Positions 53,082 through 62,445 of a stretch of DNA of 64,000 bases are shown here, one piece after another. The stretch is taken from NCBI RefSeq assembly GCF_001347015.1, contig NZ_CFGI01000001.1:1-64000 (forward strand), in the 5' to 3' direction. The position numbers and the translations under genes are program-made. Each line of letters begins with the position of its first letter. The stretch's first letter is position 1. The notes beneath the pieces are model-generated. The model did not search any database and had not been told where the DNA came from. It saw nothing but the letters and a program-made list of their open reading frames with translations. The DNA comes from Streptococcus pneumoniae (lineage in GTDB: Bacteria; Bacillota; Bacilli; Lactobacillales; Streptococcaceae).

Positions 53082-53576
53082 TTATTTTTTCGTTTCCCAA
53101 ACCATATCATACCAGGTTTCCCCTGCAAAGGTTGACTGGGACAAGCCTTCATTGACAAATCCGTGCTTTTCATAGTAGGCGATGAGATAGTCATGACAGG
53201 TTAGGTTAATGCCATCTCTCTTATCTTCAAGAGCAACTTCTTTCAAGGCTATTAGTAATTTTTGTCCAAGTCCGAGGCCCTGTGCTTCTTTGGCAATAGA
53301 AAGACAGGTCACAGAGATATAACCACCAGGCTCATGACTATAGTCTTTTATTTCTTCTGTAAAGGACTGGTCTTGCAGATGGCGGTGTGGTCCAACTGGC
53401 CCTTCTATGTACCCCATGATTCTACCTACTTTTTCCGCAACCAGAAAAGAGGTCTGAATTTCTCGCAAATGCGATTCAAAAACAGATCGAGGAATAGCTT
53501 CTTCTACCGAGAAATTTTCTAGTTCAATCTCAACAATCCGATCCAAATCTTCTAATTTTGCTTGTCTGATCTTCAT
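53082..53576 (-). CDS. GNAT-family N-acetyltransferase
   Basis: A 164-residue GNAT enzyme: MKIRQAKLEDLDRIVEIELE start, SFLVAEKVGRIMGYIEGPVG, ISVTCLSIAKEAQGLGLGQK with the acetyl-CoA loop QGLGLG, and YYEKHGFVNEGLSQS. Substrate unknown. Its ATG overlaps the stop of the paralogous gene upstream by four bases, so the two are coupled and may form a heterodimer or act in sequence. Confidence 0.82.
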   Translation of the reverse strand: MKIRQAKLEDLDRIVEIELENFSVEEAIPRSVFESHLREIQTSFLVAEKVGRIMGYIEGPVGPHRHLQDQSFTEEIKDYSHEPGGYISVTCLSIAKEAQGLGLGQKLLIALKEVALEDKRDGINLTCHDYLIAYYEKHGFVNEGLSQSTFAGETWYDMVWETKK

Positions 53577-54034
53577 TGTGCCTCCAGATAAAAGGGATTA
53601 AACCAAATCATACTAAAACCCTGGTTAGTTGCATAAAGGGAAGTTTCTTCATCAATAAAACCGTTCATTTCAAAATAGGAAAGCAGCTCATCAGGACTCT
53701 CCAAACGAATCCCCTTGTACTCCAGCTCAACTGCCACCTCTTTCAAGGCTGCAAGAAGAAGTGTTCCCAAGCCCTGTCTCTGATGGTCAGCCTCAATGAC
53801 TAAAGAATGCACTTTTAGACATTGCGGATTGTCTGACTGGGGACTTGATAGAATATAGCCTAAAAGTTGGTTTTCATTCCTAGCTAGAAGAAAGGTATCC
53901 GCACACTTACGGATACTTTCTTCTAAGATATGGGAAGGTTGCTGCTTTTCAGCTGGAAAAGACGAGGCCTGAAGTGCCTCTATCTCAGCCAAATCAGGTA
54001 TACTTGCCTGAATAATCTTAATTGGAATTTCCAT
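53573..54034 (-). CDS. GNAT-family N-acetyltransferase
   Basis: A 153-residue paralogue of the following gene: IIQASIPDLAEIEALQASSF start, LLGYILSSPQSDNPQCLKVH, VIEADHQRQGLGTLLLAALK with loop RQGLG, and SYFEMNGFIDEETSLYAT. It begins ten bases after murC ends. Its link with cell-wall genes is only positional. Confidence 0.82.
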   Translation of the reverse strand: MEIPIKIIQASIPDLAEIEALQASSFPAEKQQPSHILEESIRKCADTFLLARNENQLLGYILSSPQSDNPQCLKVHSLVIEADHQRQGLGTLLLAALKEVAVELEYKGIRLESPDELLSYFEMNGFIDEETSLYATNQGFSMIWFNPFYLEAQ

Positions 54035-54043
54035 GGGAGCATC

Positions 54044-55378
54044 CTATTGAACATTGCTTGTCAAGTTGGACAAAAGACGTTCAAATGAATATTCATAGGT
54101 TTGGATGTCTCCTGCTCCCATAAAGACATAGACTGCATTGTCATGGTCTAGGAGTGGGGAAACATTTTCAACCGTGATCACTTGGTGTTTTTTGTTGATT
54201 TTGTTGGCTAGGTCTTCTACCTTGACATCCCCATGGTCTACCTCACGAGCTGACCCATAAATCTGTGCTAGATAAACAGCATCCGCTTGGTTCAAAGCGT
54301 GGGCAAATTCGTCCAACAAGGCAATGGTTCTTGTAAAAGTATGAGGTTGGAAGACTGCTACAATTTCCTTGCTTGGGTATTTCTGACGAGCCGCATCCAA
54401 GGTCGCAATAATTTCTGTTGGATGGTGGGCAAAGTCATCGATAATAACTGTATCATTGACAATTTTCTCAGTGAAACGACGCTTAACACCGGCAAATGTT
54501 TTCAAGTGCTCACGCACCAAGTTCAAATCAAATCCTGCTGTGTAAAGAAGACCAATAACGGCTGTCGCATTCATGATATTGTGACGACCAAAGGTTGGAA
54601 TGTGGAATTGCCCCAAGTCTTGTCCACGGAAATGAACGGTGAAGGATGAACCAGTTGTTGAACGAAGAAGCTCACTAGCTACAAAGTCATTGCCTTCTGC
54701 TTCAAAACCATAATAATAAATCGGAGCATTGGCTGTAATCTTACGCAATTCTGCGTCTTCACCATAGACAAAAAGACCCTTGGTAATTTGTTTGGCATAG
54801 TCGTTAAAGGCGTTGAAAACATCCTCGAGACTTGTGAAATAGTCTGGATGGTCAAAGTCAATGTTGGTAATAATAGAGTATTCTGGGTGATAAGGCATGA
54901 AGTGACGCTCATATTCGTCAGATTCAAAGACAAAATATTTGGCATTGGCCGAACCACGACCTGTCCCATCTCCAATCAAGAAGCTAGTGTCTGTGATGTG
55001 AGACAAAACATGTGACAACATACCTGTCGTTGAAGTTTTTCCATGCGCTCCAGCTACTCCCATGCTAACAAAATCACGCATAAAGCTACCTAGAAATTCA
55101 TGGTAACGTTTGTAGCTGATACCATTTTGGTCTGCATAGGCAATTTCGACGTTATTATCTGGACGGAAGGCATTTCCAGCGATAATTTCCATATCACCGT
55201 CTAAGTTCTTTTCATTAAAAGGAAGAATAGTAATTCCTGCCTGCTCAAGACCACGTTGAGTAAAGTAGTATTTTTCAACATCTGATCCCTGTACCTTATG
55301 TCCCATTTGGTGCAACATCAAGGCCAAGGCACTCATCCCTGATCCCTTAATTCCGATAAAATGATATGTCTTTGGCAT
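54044..55378 (-). CDS. murC: UDP-N-acetylmuramate--L-alanine ligase
   Basis: This cytosolic enzyme adds L-alanine to UDP-MurNAc, the first amino acid of the peptidoglycan stem, using ATP. The 444 residues show the Rossmann-type N-domain ([20 protein letters not shown]), the ATP loop [14 protein letters not shown] (about 108-121), the central domain [13 protein letters not shown] and the C-terminal [24 protein letters not shown] segment. The length is normal. It is followed by the two acetyltransferase genes and preceded by a 205-residue gene, all on the minus strand. Confidence 0.96.
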   Translation of the reverse strand: MPKTYHFIGIKGSGMSALALMLHQMGHKVQGSDVEKYYFTQRGLEQAGITILPFNEKNLDGDMEIIAGNAFRPDNNVEIAYADQNGISYKRYHEFLGSFMRDFVSMGVAGAHGKTSTTGMLSHVLSHITDTSFLIGDGTGRGSANAKYFVFESDEYERHFMPYHPEYSIITNIDFDHPDYFTSLEDVFNAFNDYAKQITKGLFVYGEDAELRKITANAPIYYYGFEAEGNDFVASELLRSTTGSSFTVHFRGQDLGQFHIPTFGRHNIMNATAVIGLLYTAGFDLNLVREHLKTFAGVKRRFTEKIVNDTVIIDDFAHHPTEIIATLDAARQKYPSKEIVAVFQPHTFTRTIALLDEFAHALNQADAVYLAQIYGSAREVDHGDVKVEDLANKINKKHQVITVENVSPLLDHDNAVYVFMGAGDIQTYEYSFERLLSNLTSNVQ

Positions 55379-55388
55379 GTTTTCTCCC

Positions 55389-56006
55389 CTATTCTGTAAT
55401 TCTGGTCAGATTCAACTCTTGGGCAACCCGACGTTCTTGTTCTGTTTGTTTACTTTTTTTATTGTAGATTTGGCTCTTCTTTAGAAAATCATAGTTGTTT
55501 TTCTTTGGAGCAGGTGCTGACACTTCTTCATTCTTGGTAGGGATAAAATGAACTTCTTCCGCCAAGATGTACTGAGACTGGGTCAATTTTTGGCTATATT
55601 TGACAAATTCACCAGGATTTTCCTTTTGGAAAGGCGCTGTCGGTTGGTTGCCCTGTCTAAGAAGGCCTGATTTAGAATGACGTCTCGCACGGCTGAAATC
55701 CTGAGTTAGATAGTTAGCAGAGCGTTTCTTTTTCAAGTCTGCACGCGCTTCTTCACGCGCCACCTCAGCATAACTCTTTCCTTCTTTTTTAACCCCTAAA
55801 GGAGCCTTTTTAGGTTTCTCTACTTGCTTTTCAATCGGTTTTACTGGCGCCTCTTCAGTAATAGGAGCCCATTCTAAATAATTTTTATCCCGATACTCAC
55901 CCTTGATATTACTGATCAGATCAGACTCATCGTACAAGTTCATGACTGGCATTTCAGTCAGCATGACCTCGTCATCTGACACCAATGGAAATCGTTCTTG
56001 TTTCAT
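55389..56006 (-). CDS. Hypothetical charged protein upstream of murC
   Basis: A 205-residue soluble, mostly disordered-looking protein rich in Lys, Glu and Gln. An acidic N-terminus ([20 protein letters not shown]) is followed by a basic middle ([20 protein letters not shown]) and a basic C-terminus ([20 protein letters not shown]). No catalytic domain is seen. I recall it as conserved beside murC in mitis-group streptococci, so a cell-envelope link is possible but unproven. The start has GAAAGG upstream; the spacing to murC is ten bases. Confidence 0.72.
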   Translation of the reverse strand: MKQERFPLVSDDEVMLTEMPVMNLYDESDLISNIKGEYRDKNYLEWAPITEEAPVKPIEKQVEKPKKAPLGVKKEGKSYAEVAREEARADLKKKRSANYLTQDFSRARRHSKSGLLRQGNQPTAPFQKENPGEFVKYSQKLTQSQYILAEEVHFIPTKNEEVSAPAPKKNNYDFLKKSQIYNKKSKQTEQERRVAQELNLTRITE

Positions 56007-56053
56007 TTTCTATTTCCTTTCAACACTTCATTATAGCGTATTGTCTTGATTTT

Positions 56054-59000
56054 TCAAGTGCTGGCTTCAGAAATTCCCAAAATTTCTCTAATTTCTGCTA
56101 GGGTCAGACTGCCACGTGACTCTGTTCCATCCAATACTTGTGACACCAGATGTTTCTTTTGTTTTTGGAGTTCTTGAATTTTTTCTTCAATGGTTCCCTT
56201 GGTCACCAAGCGATAGACCTCAACCGTTTCTTCCTGACCCATCCGATGGGCACGGCCAATAGCTTGCGCTTCCACCGCAGGATTCCACCAAAGGTCAACC
56301 AAGATAACAGTATCAGCACCTGTTAGGTTCAGACCAACCCCACCCGCCTTGAGGGAAATCAGAAAGGCATCTCTTTCCCCTTGGTTAAAGGCCTTAGTCA
56401 TTTCTTGTCTTTCCTTGGCTGGGGTTGAACCCGTAATTTTAAAGGAAGTCAAGCCCAAGTCTGGCAATTCTTGTTCAATTTTCTCCAGCATTCCCTTAAA
56501 CTGCGAGAAAATCAAGACACGGTGTCCGCCGTCTGCCACCTGTAGCAGCAGGTCTCGGAGACTATCCAGTTTGCCACTGGCTCCCTGATAATCTTCTATA
56601 AAGAGGGCAGGGGTGTCACAGATTTGGCGTAAGCGCATCAGACCAGACAAGATTTCCACACGACTTCGCTGAAATTCCTGATCTGACACTTGAGTCAATC
56701 TATCTCTCATCTGTTGCAACTGGGCTAGGTAGATAGCCTTTTGCTGGTCTTCCAGTTCATTCTTATAAACCACTTCAATCAAGTCTGGTAATTCAGTCAG
56801 AACTTCTTCTTTCTTTCGCCTCATCACGAAAGGCTTGATAAACTGAGCCACGCGCTCGGCTGGCAATTTCATAAATTCTTTCTTGCTTGGCAAAAGTCCT
56901 GGCATGACGATTTGGAAAATAGACCACAGTTCACCTAGATGGTTTTCAATAGGAGTTCCTGACAAAGCAAAAACTGACGGCACCACAAATTGTCTCAAGG
57001 TCTGGGCGATCTTAGTCTGGGCATTTTTCATAACCTGAGCTTCATCTAAGAAAAGGAAGTCAAAGGCCATACCCTGATAAAGCTCACTGTCCTGACGGAA
57101 GGTAGCATAGCTCGTCACATAGATTTGATGGCTCTCAGCAAGAATCTCTTCACGACTAGCTTTCAAACCATGCACAACAGCCACATCCAACTGTGGGGCA
57201 AATTTCTGAAATTCATCTGCCCAGTTGTAGATTAAACCTGACGGAGCGAGAATCAAAACCCGACTTTCTTTTGTCACTTGGCTGGTCAAAAAAGCAATGG
57301 TCTGTAGGGTTTTACCAAGTCCCATATCATCAGCCAAAATCCCACCAAAACCATAATGATGGAGCATTTGCAGCCAGCCGATTCCCTTTTCCTGATAATC
57401 TCGCAAGTCAGCCTGAACCTGAGTTGCTTGTCGAGGAAAGTCCTCTGGATGCGTCAAATCATGAGCCAGATTCTGGAATTCTTGTGAAAAAGAAACACGG
57501 TCTCGCCCTTCAAAGAGATGAGCTAAACTGTAGGCCAAGGATTTCCGAGCCTGCAAGGCACCATCTTTTAATTCAAACTGCCCCAGTTCCTGTAGATTTT
57601 GGCGAATTTTCTTGGTTTCTTCATCGAAAAAGTAGACTCGATTGGACGAATCAATGTAAAAATCTTGATTGGCAACCAAGGCCTGCATGGCTTGATCAAT
57701 TTCCTCTTGGGCAATATCTTGAAAATCAAATTGGATTTCCAAGAGACCTCCCTTGGAAGCAATCTGCACTTGAGGACTCGCTAGGCTATAAAGCTCTTCT
57801 AGCTTGTCTGATAGGTCAACATGACCGAGTTTTCCAAAGACTGGAATGATTTCGTGGAAGAAATGATAGACAGACTCGGCTTTTAAGGCCTGACGCCAAG
57901 ATTGAAAGTCTGCTTCAAAACCTGCAACCAAACAGACTTGGAAAATTCTTTCTTCTAAGTCCGCGTCACTTGAAAATGGCAATTCTTCTAGCTCTTGTCG
58001 GCTTGATACCTGCCTATCCCCATAATCAAACTGAATTTCTAAACGAATCCGATTATCTTCTTCCCTATCAAAGTAAAAAGAGGGCGAAAAAGTTTTGATT
58101 TGTAACCGTTCTGAAGCTGAAACGGTCCCCATCTGGTTAAAAAGAGTTAGACAGGAAGCTAACTTATCTCGGTCACTACTATCAAATTGCAGGTATTTTT
58201 TTCCATGTTGATCCAAAGGCAGTGCTTTAATTTCCTTTAGAAGTTGTATCTGCTGGTCTGTTAGAAAATAAACCTGTCCTTTATGGAACAGCACAGCTCC
58301 CTGATAAAAGACATTGACCCTAGGACTCTCACTGATTTCCATTTCAAAATAGTCCGAGTATTCTGTTACTGTAAAGGCAAATAGATTGGCATCAGCATGC
58401 ATATCCTGAAAAAGCAGAGTCTGGTAGCTATACACTTGATGGTCAAATTGAAAATGCGGCAAGGTCATCAGTAAATTCACACCCTGCTCAAAAAAGGTCA
58501 GAGGAAAAAAGAGGTGCCGACCTTGGTTTTGGAAAAAGAGGTCTGGAGCCAGTCCTTCCTCCATCAGTCCCCGCAAGAAAATCAGAAGTTCTTGGCTGGC
58601 ATCATCAAAGGATTCCCAAGAAAGAGACTCCTCATAGACCTTGCCAATCATATAAGACTTTCTCTGCTCGACAATCCTTAAAAAAAGTGGAATATCCCGA
58701 ATGACATAGTATTTTTGGCTATTGATTTGGCCAATTCTCAGGGTCCACAAGATATGATTGGTTCCTGCTTCCACCTGCCCTACAGCCGATAACTCATAGG
58801 CGCATTCTGATTTTGGAGATAAAATTCGATCCAAAAATTTGCCACCCAAGGTCACCTTGGTTTCAACAGCCTCTTTTTCTTCATGACCTTCTTCCAGACC
58901 CTGCAAGATTTCCTGACCACGCTCATCATTTTTCAGAAAATGCTCTAGCGCTGCCAAATGCACACAGTAGCTCCTCTTTTGGAAAAAATCGCAGGCACAA

Positions 59001-59152
59001 AAAACCAAATCATCCTCTAAACTATAGCGCAGTTCTTCTTCTGCCACGCGAGCACAGAGCCGATTGTTCTTTTCCTTGATAATGTCAACCTTACCAGTTT
59101 CATAAAGGGCAACACCTTCGATACGGACTTTCCCCGGAATCAATTTAGCCAT
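56054..59152 (-). CDS. snf: SNF2/Rad54-family helicase with SWIM finger
   Basis: A 1032-residue DNA translocase. Near the N-terminus is a SWIM zinc finger (FCACDFFQKRSYCVHLAALE, about 51-70), then the bacterial SNF2-associated region (about 100-560). The ATPase core has motif I ADDMGLGKTLQ (about 611-621), motif II LDEAQ (about 710), SGTPIEN, and the helicase C half with SLKAGGVGLNLTGAD and WWNPAVEAQAIGRAHRMGQ. It probably remodels protein-DNA complexes or helps recombination or transcription; its bacterial role is poorly known. An extended -10 (59178-59183) lies before it. The order with murC matches pneumococcus. Confidence 0.93.
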   Translation of the reverse strand: MAKLIPGKVRIEGVALYETGKVDIIKEKNNRLCARVAEEELRYSLEDDLVFCACDFFQKRSYCVHLAALEHFLKNDERGQEILQGLEEGHEEKEAVETKVTLGGKFLDRILSPKSECAYELSAVGQVEAGTNHILWTLRIGQINSQKYYVIRDIPLFLRIVEQRKSYMIGKVYEESLSWESFDDASQELLIFLRGLMEEGLAPDLFFQNQGRHLFFPLTFFEQGVNLLMTLPHFQFDHQVYSYQTLLFQDMHADANLFAFTVTEYSDYFEMEISESPRVNVFYQGAVLFHKGQVYFLTDQQIQLLKEIKALPLDQHGKKYLQFDSSDRDKLASCLTLFNQMGTVSASERLQIKTFSPSFYFDREEDNRIRLEIQFDYGDRQVSSRQELEELPFSSDADLEERIFQVCLVAGFEADFQSWRQALKAESVYHFFHEIIPVFGKLGHVDLSDKLEELYSLASPQVQIASKGGLLEIQFDFQDIAQEEIDQAMQALVANQDFYIDSSNRVYFFDEETKKIRQNLQELGQFELKDGALQARKSLAYSLAHLFEGRDRVSFSQEFQNLAHDLTHPEDFPRQATQVQADLRDYQEKGIGWLQMLHHYGFGGILADDMGLGKTLQTIAFLTSQVTKESRVLILAPSGLIYNWADEFQKFAPQLDVAVVHGLKASREEILAESHQIYVTSYATFRQDSELYQGMAFDFLFLDEAQVMKNAQTKIAQTLRQFVVPSVFALSGTPIENHLGELWSIFQIVMPGLLPSKKEFMKLPAERVAQFIKPFVMRRKKEEVLTELPDLIEVVYKNELEDQQKAIYLAQLQQMRDRLTQVSDQEFQRSRVEILSGLMRLRQICDTPALFIEDYQGASGKLDSLRDLLLQVADGGHRVLIFSQFKGMLEKIEQELPDLGLTSFKITGSTPAKERQEMTKAFNQGERDAFLISLKAGGVGLNLTGADTVILVDLWWNPAVEAQAIGRAHRMGQEETVEVYRLVTKGTIEEKIQELQKQKKHLVSQVLDGTESRGSLTLAEIREILGISEAST

Positions 59153-59205
59153 ATTTTCACCTTTACCTTATCTTTTTATTATACCATATTTTCCCCTATG
59201 AAAAT

Positions 59206-59238
59206 AGCCTTCTAGGGAGACTTTTCTCCTAGAAGGCT
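59206..59238. terminator. Terminator of the metB-patB operon
   Basis: AGCCTTCTAGG (59206-59216) pairs perfectly with CCTAGAAGGCT (59228-59238). It ends the minus-strand operon seven bases after the patB stop, ahead of the snf promoter. Confidence 0.82.
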
Positions 59239-59244
59239 GGATTT

Positions 59245-60411
59245 TTAACGTTTGGCAAAAGTCGTCACAATTCGCTGACAAACTTCTTGCAACAGAGATT
59301 TAGGCATGGCTACATTGAGGCGGGCATGAAGATTTCCTTCCTCCCCAAAATCCAAACCACGGTTGAGGATAACCTTGGCTTCATTTTTCAACAGCTCTTG
59401 CAATGCTTCATCAGTCAGGTCATAGGCTGAAAAATCAAGCCAAATCAAGTAGGTTCCTTGCGGTTTCATGACCTTGATTTTAGTCTCTTTTCCAAATAGA
59501 TCCACCACATAATTGATGTGGTCTTCAAAGACTTGCTTGAGTTCCTCTAGCCAATCCTTCCCATAGCGATAAGCAGCTTCTGTCGCCAAATAGCCCAAGC
59601 CTGAAATTTCATGCTGATTATTGACCAATTGACGTTTCTGGAAAGCCAGTCGCAACTTAGGATTTTCAATGACTGCATAGGAATTTTTTGTCCCAGCAAT
59701 GTTAAAGGTTTTAGTGGCACTGGTCAAGACGATAGCAAATTCTTTAAAGTCAGGGTTGACGGTATTGAAAGACTGGTGTTTGTGACCAAAGAGGGCCAAA
59801 TCTTGGTGAATCTCATCTGAAACCAAGAAAACACCGTGTTTTTGACAGAGTTGGCCAATCTTCTCCAACACTTCCTTTTCCCACACACGTCCACCAGGAT
59901 TGTGAGGGTTGCAAAGAATATAAAGTTTGACATCCTCTTCCACCAAATCCTTTTCAAGTCGGTCAAAGTCAATCTCAAACAGACCATCCTTTTCCACCAA
60001 AGAATTGGTAATCAATCTACGGTTGTTCAACTTGACACTGCGAGCAAAAGGTGGGTAGACAGGTGTGTTAATCAGAACCGCCTCGCCTTCTTTTGTGAAA
60101 GCTTGAATAGCTGTTGAGATGGCTGGTACCACACCCTCGATAAAGACAAGAGCTTCTTTGTCAAAGTGGTAACCGTGTTGTGTATCCTCCCACTTTTGAA
60201 CTTCGTGAATCAACTCTTCACTGGCATAGGTATAGCCATAAACCAATTGATCAGCGTAAGTTTGCACGGCTTGGCGGATTTCAGGCAAGACTACAAAGTC
60301 CATATCCGCTATCCAAGCTGGTAGGACTTCACTATCCGTTTCTGCTTCTTTCCATTTATAGGTATGATGCCCTAAACGGTTTGGCAGGCTTGTAAAATCA
60401 TATTTTCCCAT
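59245..60411 (-). CDS. patB: PLP-dependent cystathionine beta-lyase (PatB/MalY type)
   Basis: The 388-residue class-I fold PLP enzyme cleaves carbon-sulphur bonds (cystathionine to homocysteine; often also cysteine desulfhydration). Visible are LPAWIADMDFVVLPEIRQAV, the ring-stacking region VYPPFARSVKLNNR, CNPHNPGGRVW, SDEIHQDL and the PLP lysine in LTSATKTFNIAG (about residue 233). I start at ATG 60411, with AAGGATAAG upstream, seven bases after the metB stop; a longer frame overlaps metB without a ribosome site. It completes the transsulfuration step begun by metB. Confidence 0.92.
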   Translation of the reverse strand: MGKYDFTSLPNRLGHHTYKWKEAETDSEVLPAWIADMDFVVLPEIRQAVQTYADQLVYGYTYASEELIHEVQKWEDTQHGYHFDKEALVFIEGVVPAISTAIQAFTKEGEAVLINTPVYPPFARSVKLNNRRLITNSLVEKDGLFEIDFDRLEKDLVEEDVKLYILCNPHNPGGRVWEKEVLEKIGQLCQKHGVFLVSDEIHQDLALFGHKHQSFNTVNPDFKEFAIVLTSATKTFNIAGTKNSYAVIENPKLRLAFQKRQLVNNQHEISGLGYLATEAAYRYGKDWLEELKQVFEDHINYVVDLFGKETKIKVMKPQGTYLIWLDFSAYDLTDEALQELLKNEAKVILNRGLDFGEEGNLHARLNVAMPKSLLQEVCQRIVTTFAKR

Positions 60412-60418
60412 CTTTGTC

Positions 60419-61513
60419 TTATCCTTCCAAGGCTTGGCGCAAATCTGCAATCAAATCTCTAGCATCCTCAATCCCAATAGACAAACGCAAGAGGTCATCT
60501 GTCAAACCATAAGAATGGCGCACTTCTGCTGGAATATCAGCGTGAGTTTGAGTCGTTGGATAAGTAATAAGACTTTCTACCCCACCTAAACTTTCCGCAA
60601 AAGAGAAGACCTTAAGACTGTTCAAAATGTGAGGAATGCGTGTTTCATCGGCTACTTTAAAGGAAATCATGCCCCCACGACCAGTGTAGAGAACTTCCTT
60701 AACTGCTGGAGAATCCTTCAAAAAGGCAACCACTTCTTGGGCGTTAGCTGTTGAGCGCTCCATACGAAGAGACAAGGTCTTGAGACCACGAATCAATTGA
60801 TAACTGTCAAATGGAGACAAGACTGCCCCTGTCGTATTGAGATTGTAGAAAAGCTTTTCGTATAGTTCTAAACTATTGGTCACAACCACTCCAGCCAGGA
60901 CATCATTGTGGCCTGCCAGATACTTGGTTGCTGAATGGAGAACAATATCTGCTCCATCTTCAATCGGACGTTGGTAGATAGGGCTGTAGAAGGTATTGTC
61001 CACCACCACTTTAGCACCCTTAGCATGAGCCAATTTGGCTAGTTTTTCGATATCAAATTCCAACATCAAGGGATTGGTTGGTGTTTCGATATAGAGAACA
61101 TCCACGTCCTTTTCTAACTCGGCAATCAACTCTTCTTCTGTATTGGCATAGGTAAAATGGAAACGGCCTTCCTGCTCCACTTGATTGAACCAGCGGAAAG
61201 AACCACCGTAAAGGTCACGGACAGCCAAAACCTTACTTCCTACTGGGAAGACACTAAAGGCCAGTACAATAGCTGACATCCCTGAGCTAGTCGCTAGCGC
61301 ATAGTCTGCTGACTCAATAGCCGCCAAGACTTCTTCAGCCTTACTGCGAGTTGGGTTTTTAGTACGCGTATAGTCAAAACCAGTAGACTGACCAAACTCT
61401 GGATGCTGATAGGTCGTTGAAAAATGAAGCGGTGTCACCAATGCACCTGTCGCTTCATCTGACTTAATACCCGCCTGGGCCAAAATTGTGTTAATGTGTA
61501 ATTCCTTGCTCAT
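60419..61513 (-). CDS. metB: Cystathionine gamma-synthase / lyase (Cys/Met PLP family)
   Basis: A 364-residue PLP enzyme of the Cys/Met metabolism family. DLYGGSFRWFNQV, ETPTNPLMLEFDI, VDNTFYSPIYQRPIEDGADI and the PLP lysine in HSATKYLAGHND (about residue 195) are present. It joins activated homoserine to cysteine, giving cystathionine for PatB. The family cannot be split into synthase and lyase by eye; pairing with patB and the MET-box upstream favour methionine synthesis. GGAGG lies seven bases before the ATG. Confidence 0.9.
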   Translation of the reverse strand: MSKELHINTILAQAGIKSDEATGALVTPLHFSTTYQHPEFGQSTGFDYTRTKNPTRSKAEEVLAAIESADYALATSSGMSAIVLAFSVFPVGSKVLAVRDLYGGSFRWFNQVEQEGRFHFTYANTEEELIAELEKDVDVLYIETPTNPLMLEFDIEKLAKLAHAKGAKVVVDNTFYSPIYQRPIEDGADIVLHSATKYLAGHNDVLAGVVVTNSLELYEKLFYNLNTTGAVLSPFDSYQLIRGLKTLSLRMERSTANAQEVVAFLKDSPAVKEVLYTGRGGMISFKVADETRIPHILNSLKVFSFAESLGGVESLITYPTTQTHADIPAEVRHSYGLTDDLLRLSIGIEDARDLIADLRQALEG

Positions 61514-61539
61514 ACAATACCTCCAAATCTATAGTAACT

Positions 61540-61606
61540 ATTGTACCACTTATTTTCATCAACTCATTTTCTTCTTTTCAAGAGCTAGTTATAGTTTCAA
61601 ACTATA
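61540..61606 (-). promoter_or_regulatory. metB promoter with MetR-type MET-box
   Basis: TATAGTTTCAAACTATA (61590-61606) is a perfect palindrome around a central C and matches the MET-box described for the LysR-type regulator MetR/MtaR of streptococci. It lies 45 bases upstream of an extended -10 (TG-G-TACAAT, 61540-61545), the usual place for LysR activation. Control by methionine or homocysteine supply is therefore expected for metB-patB. Confidence 0.82.
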
Positions 61607-61625
61607 GACTTATCGAGTAAAGCTA

Positions 61626-61657
61626 AAAAGAATCCAGAAAAGCTTCCAGATTCTTTT
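61626..61657 (-). terminator. Terminator between the PH-like gene and metB
   Basis: AAAAGAATC/GATTCTTTT (61626-61634, 61649-61657) with a second inner stem (CTGGAAGC/GCTTTTCTG-type). T5 follows on the minus strand. Confidence 0.72.
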
Positions 61658-61677
61658 GTGAAAATGATTGCTAGAGT

Positions 61678-62133
61678 TTACTTTGACTGAAAGAAATCCT
61701 GTTGAACCAAATAGTCATAATGCTCTTTGTTAAATTGATATTGGCCCACATGCTGACCAATCTGACCGACATCCGCGGAAAAAATATAGTCTTCATTTTG
61801 ATAGTTCCAGTTCAGCCTAACTGTATTCAAGACTGACTTATAAGTAAAATCTTTGACTTGATTCCAAGGCATCTCTACGACGTGATTAGAACGATTTTCT
61901 GTTACATCACTGATGTCCATCAAGTAAATCCCCTTGGTTGTGAAGGCCAGAATCTTAGGCTTCACACTCGACTGAACATAGTAGGAACCACCTATAATGA
62001 AAAAATCAATAAAGGATTTCAACCATGTCTTTTTCTTGAAAGCCATCAGAAAATTCTTTTGCCCCTCGATATGACAAGTTGAAAGAAATGATGCAATCTG
62101 TTTTTCTGTTGCAAACTCCATAATAGCGCCCAT
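61678..62133 (-). CDS. Hypothetical protein, PH-like fold
   Basis: The 151-residue protein begins at ATG 62133 with GGAGG seven bases upstream. One hydrophobic patch (SFIDFFIIGGSYYVQ, about 40-54) is too short for a sure membrane anchor. The remainder (ILAFTTKGIYLMDISDVTEN, HVVEMPWNQVKDFTYK) resembles the alternating strands of bacterial PH-like or YcxB-type domains. Function unknown. It is a single-gene unit between aliB and metB. Confidence 0.68.
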   Translation of the reverse strand: MGAIMEFATEKQIASFLSTCHIEGQKNFLMAFKKKTWLKSFIDFFIIGGSYYVQSSVKPKILAFTTKGIYLMDISDVTENRSNHVVEMPWNQVKDFTYKSVLNTVRLNWNYQNEDYIFSADVGQIGQHVGQYQFNKEHYDYLVQQDFFQSK

Positions 62134-62399
62134 GATGATACCTCCATAACGATTAGTAAATAGGCAGATAAGAGCTCTTCACATAAAGAAGAACTTATCA
62201 TTAGTTACATTTTATCTTACTTTTCCAGTAGACAGCATCCCTCCTATTAAATCATCCTAGCATGTGCACACTTCAATCAACATTGGGTAGATTTTCGAAA
62301 ATAGTTCCTCATATTTTTGTTATATTCATTATAACATAAATTTAATAAACCAATTAAAAAATGTAAGCACTTTTCTTCCAAATTTACCATCATTCTAGA
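62134..62399. other. Intergenic region between aliB and the PH-like gene
   Basis: A minus-strand TATAAT (62329-62334) could start a long leader for the PH-like gene; no good -35 is present. AAGTGCTTACA (minus strand, about 62363-62373), also present near 39686 before the lactonase, partly resembles a catabolite-response element, but the match is poor. No gene seen. Confidence 0.35.
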
Positions 62400-62433
62400 A
62401 AAAACGATAGCTTCTTTCGAAACCATCGTTTTT
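62400..62433 (-). terminator. Terminator of aliB
   Basis: AAAAACGAT/ATCGTTTTT (62400-62408, 62425-62433) with T6 on the minus strand, 12 bases after the stop. Confidence 0.78.
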
Positions 62434-62445
62434 CTTGAAAAATCC

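Noticed and set aside
62350-62375. A catabolite-response element before the PH-like gene
   Set aside because: AAGTGCTTACA matches only half of the consensus and lacks the central CG.
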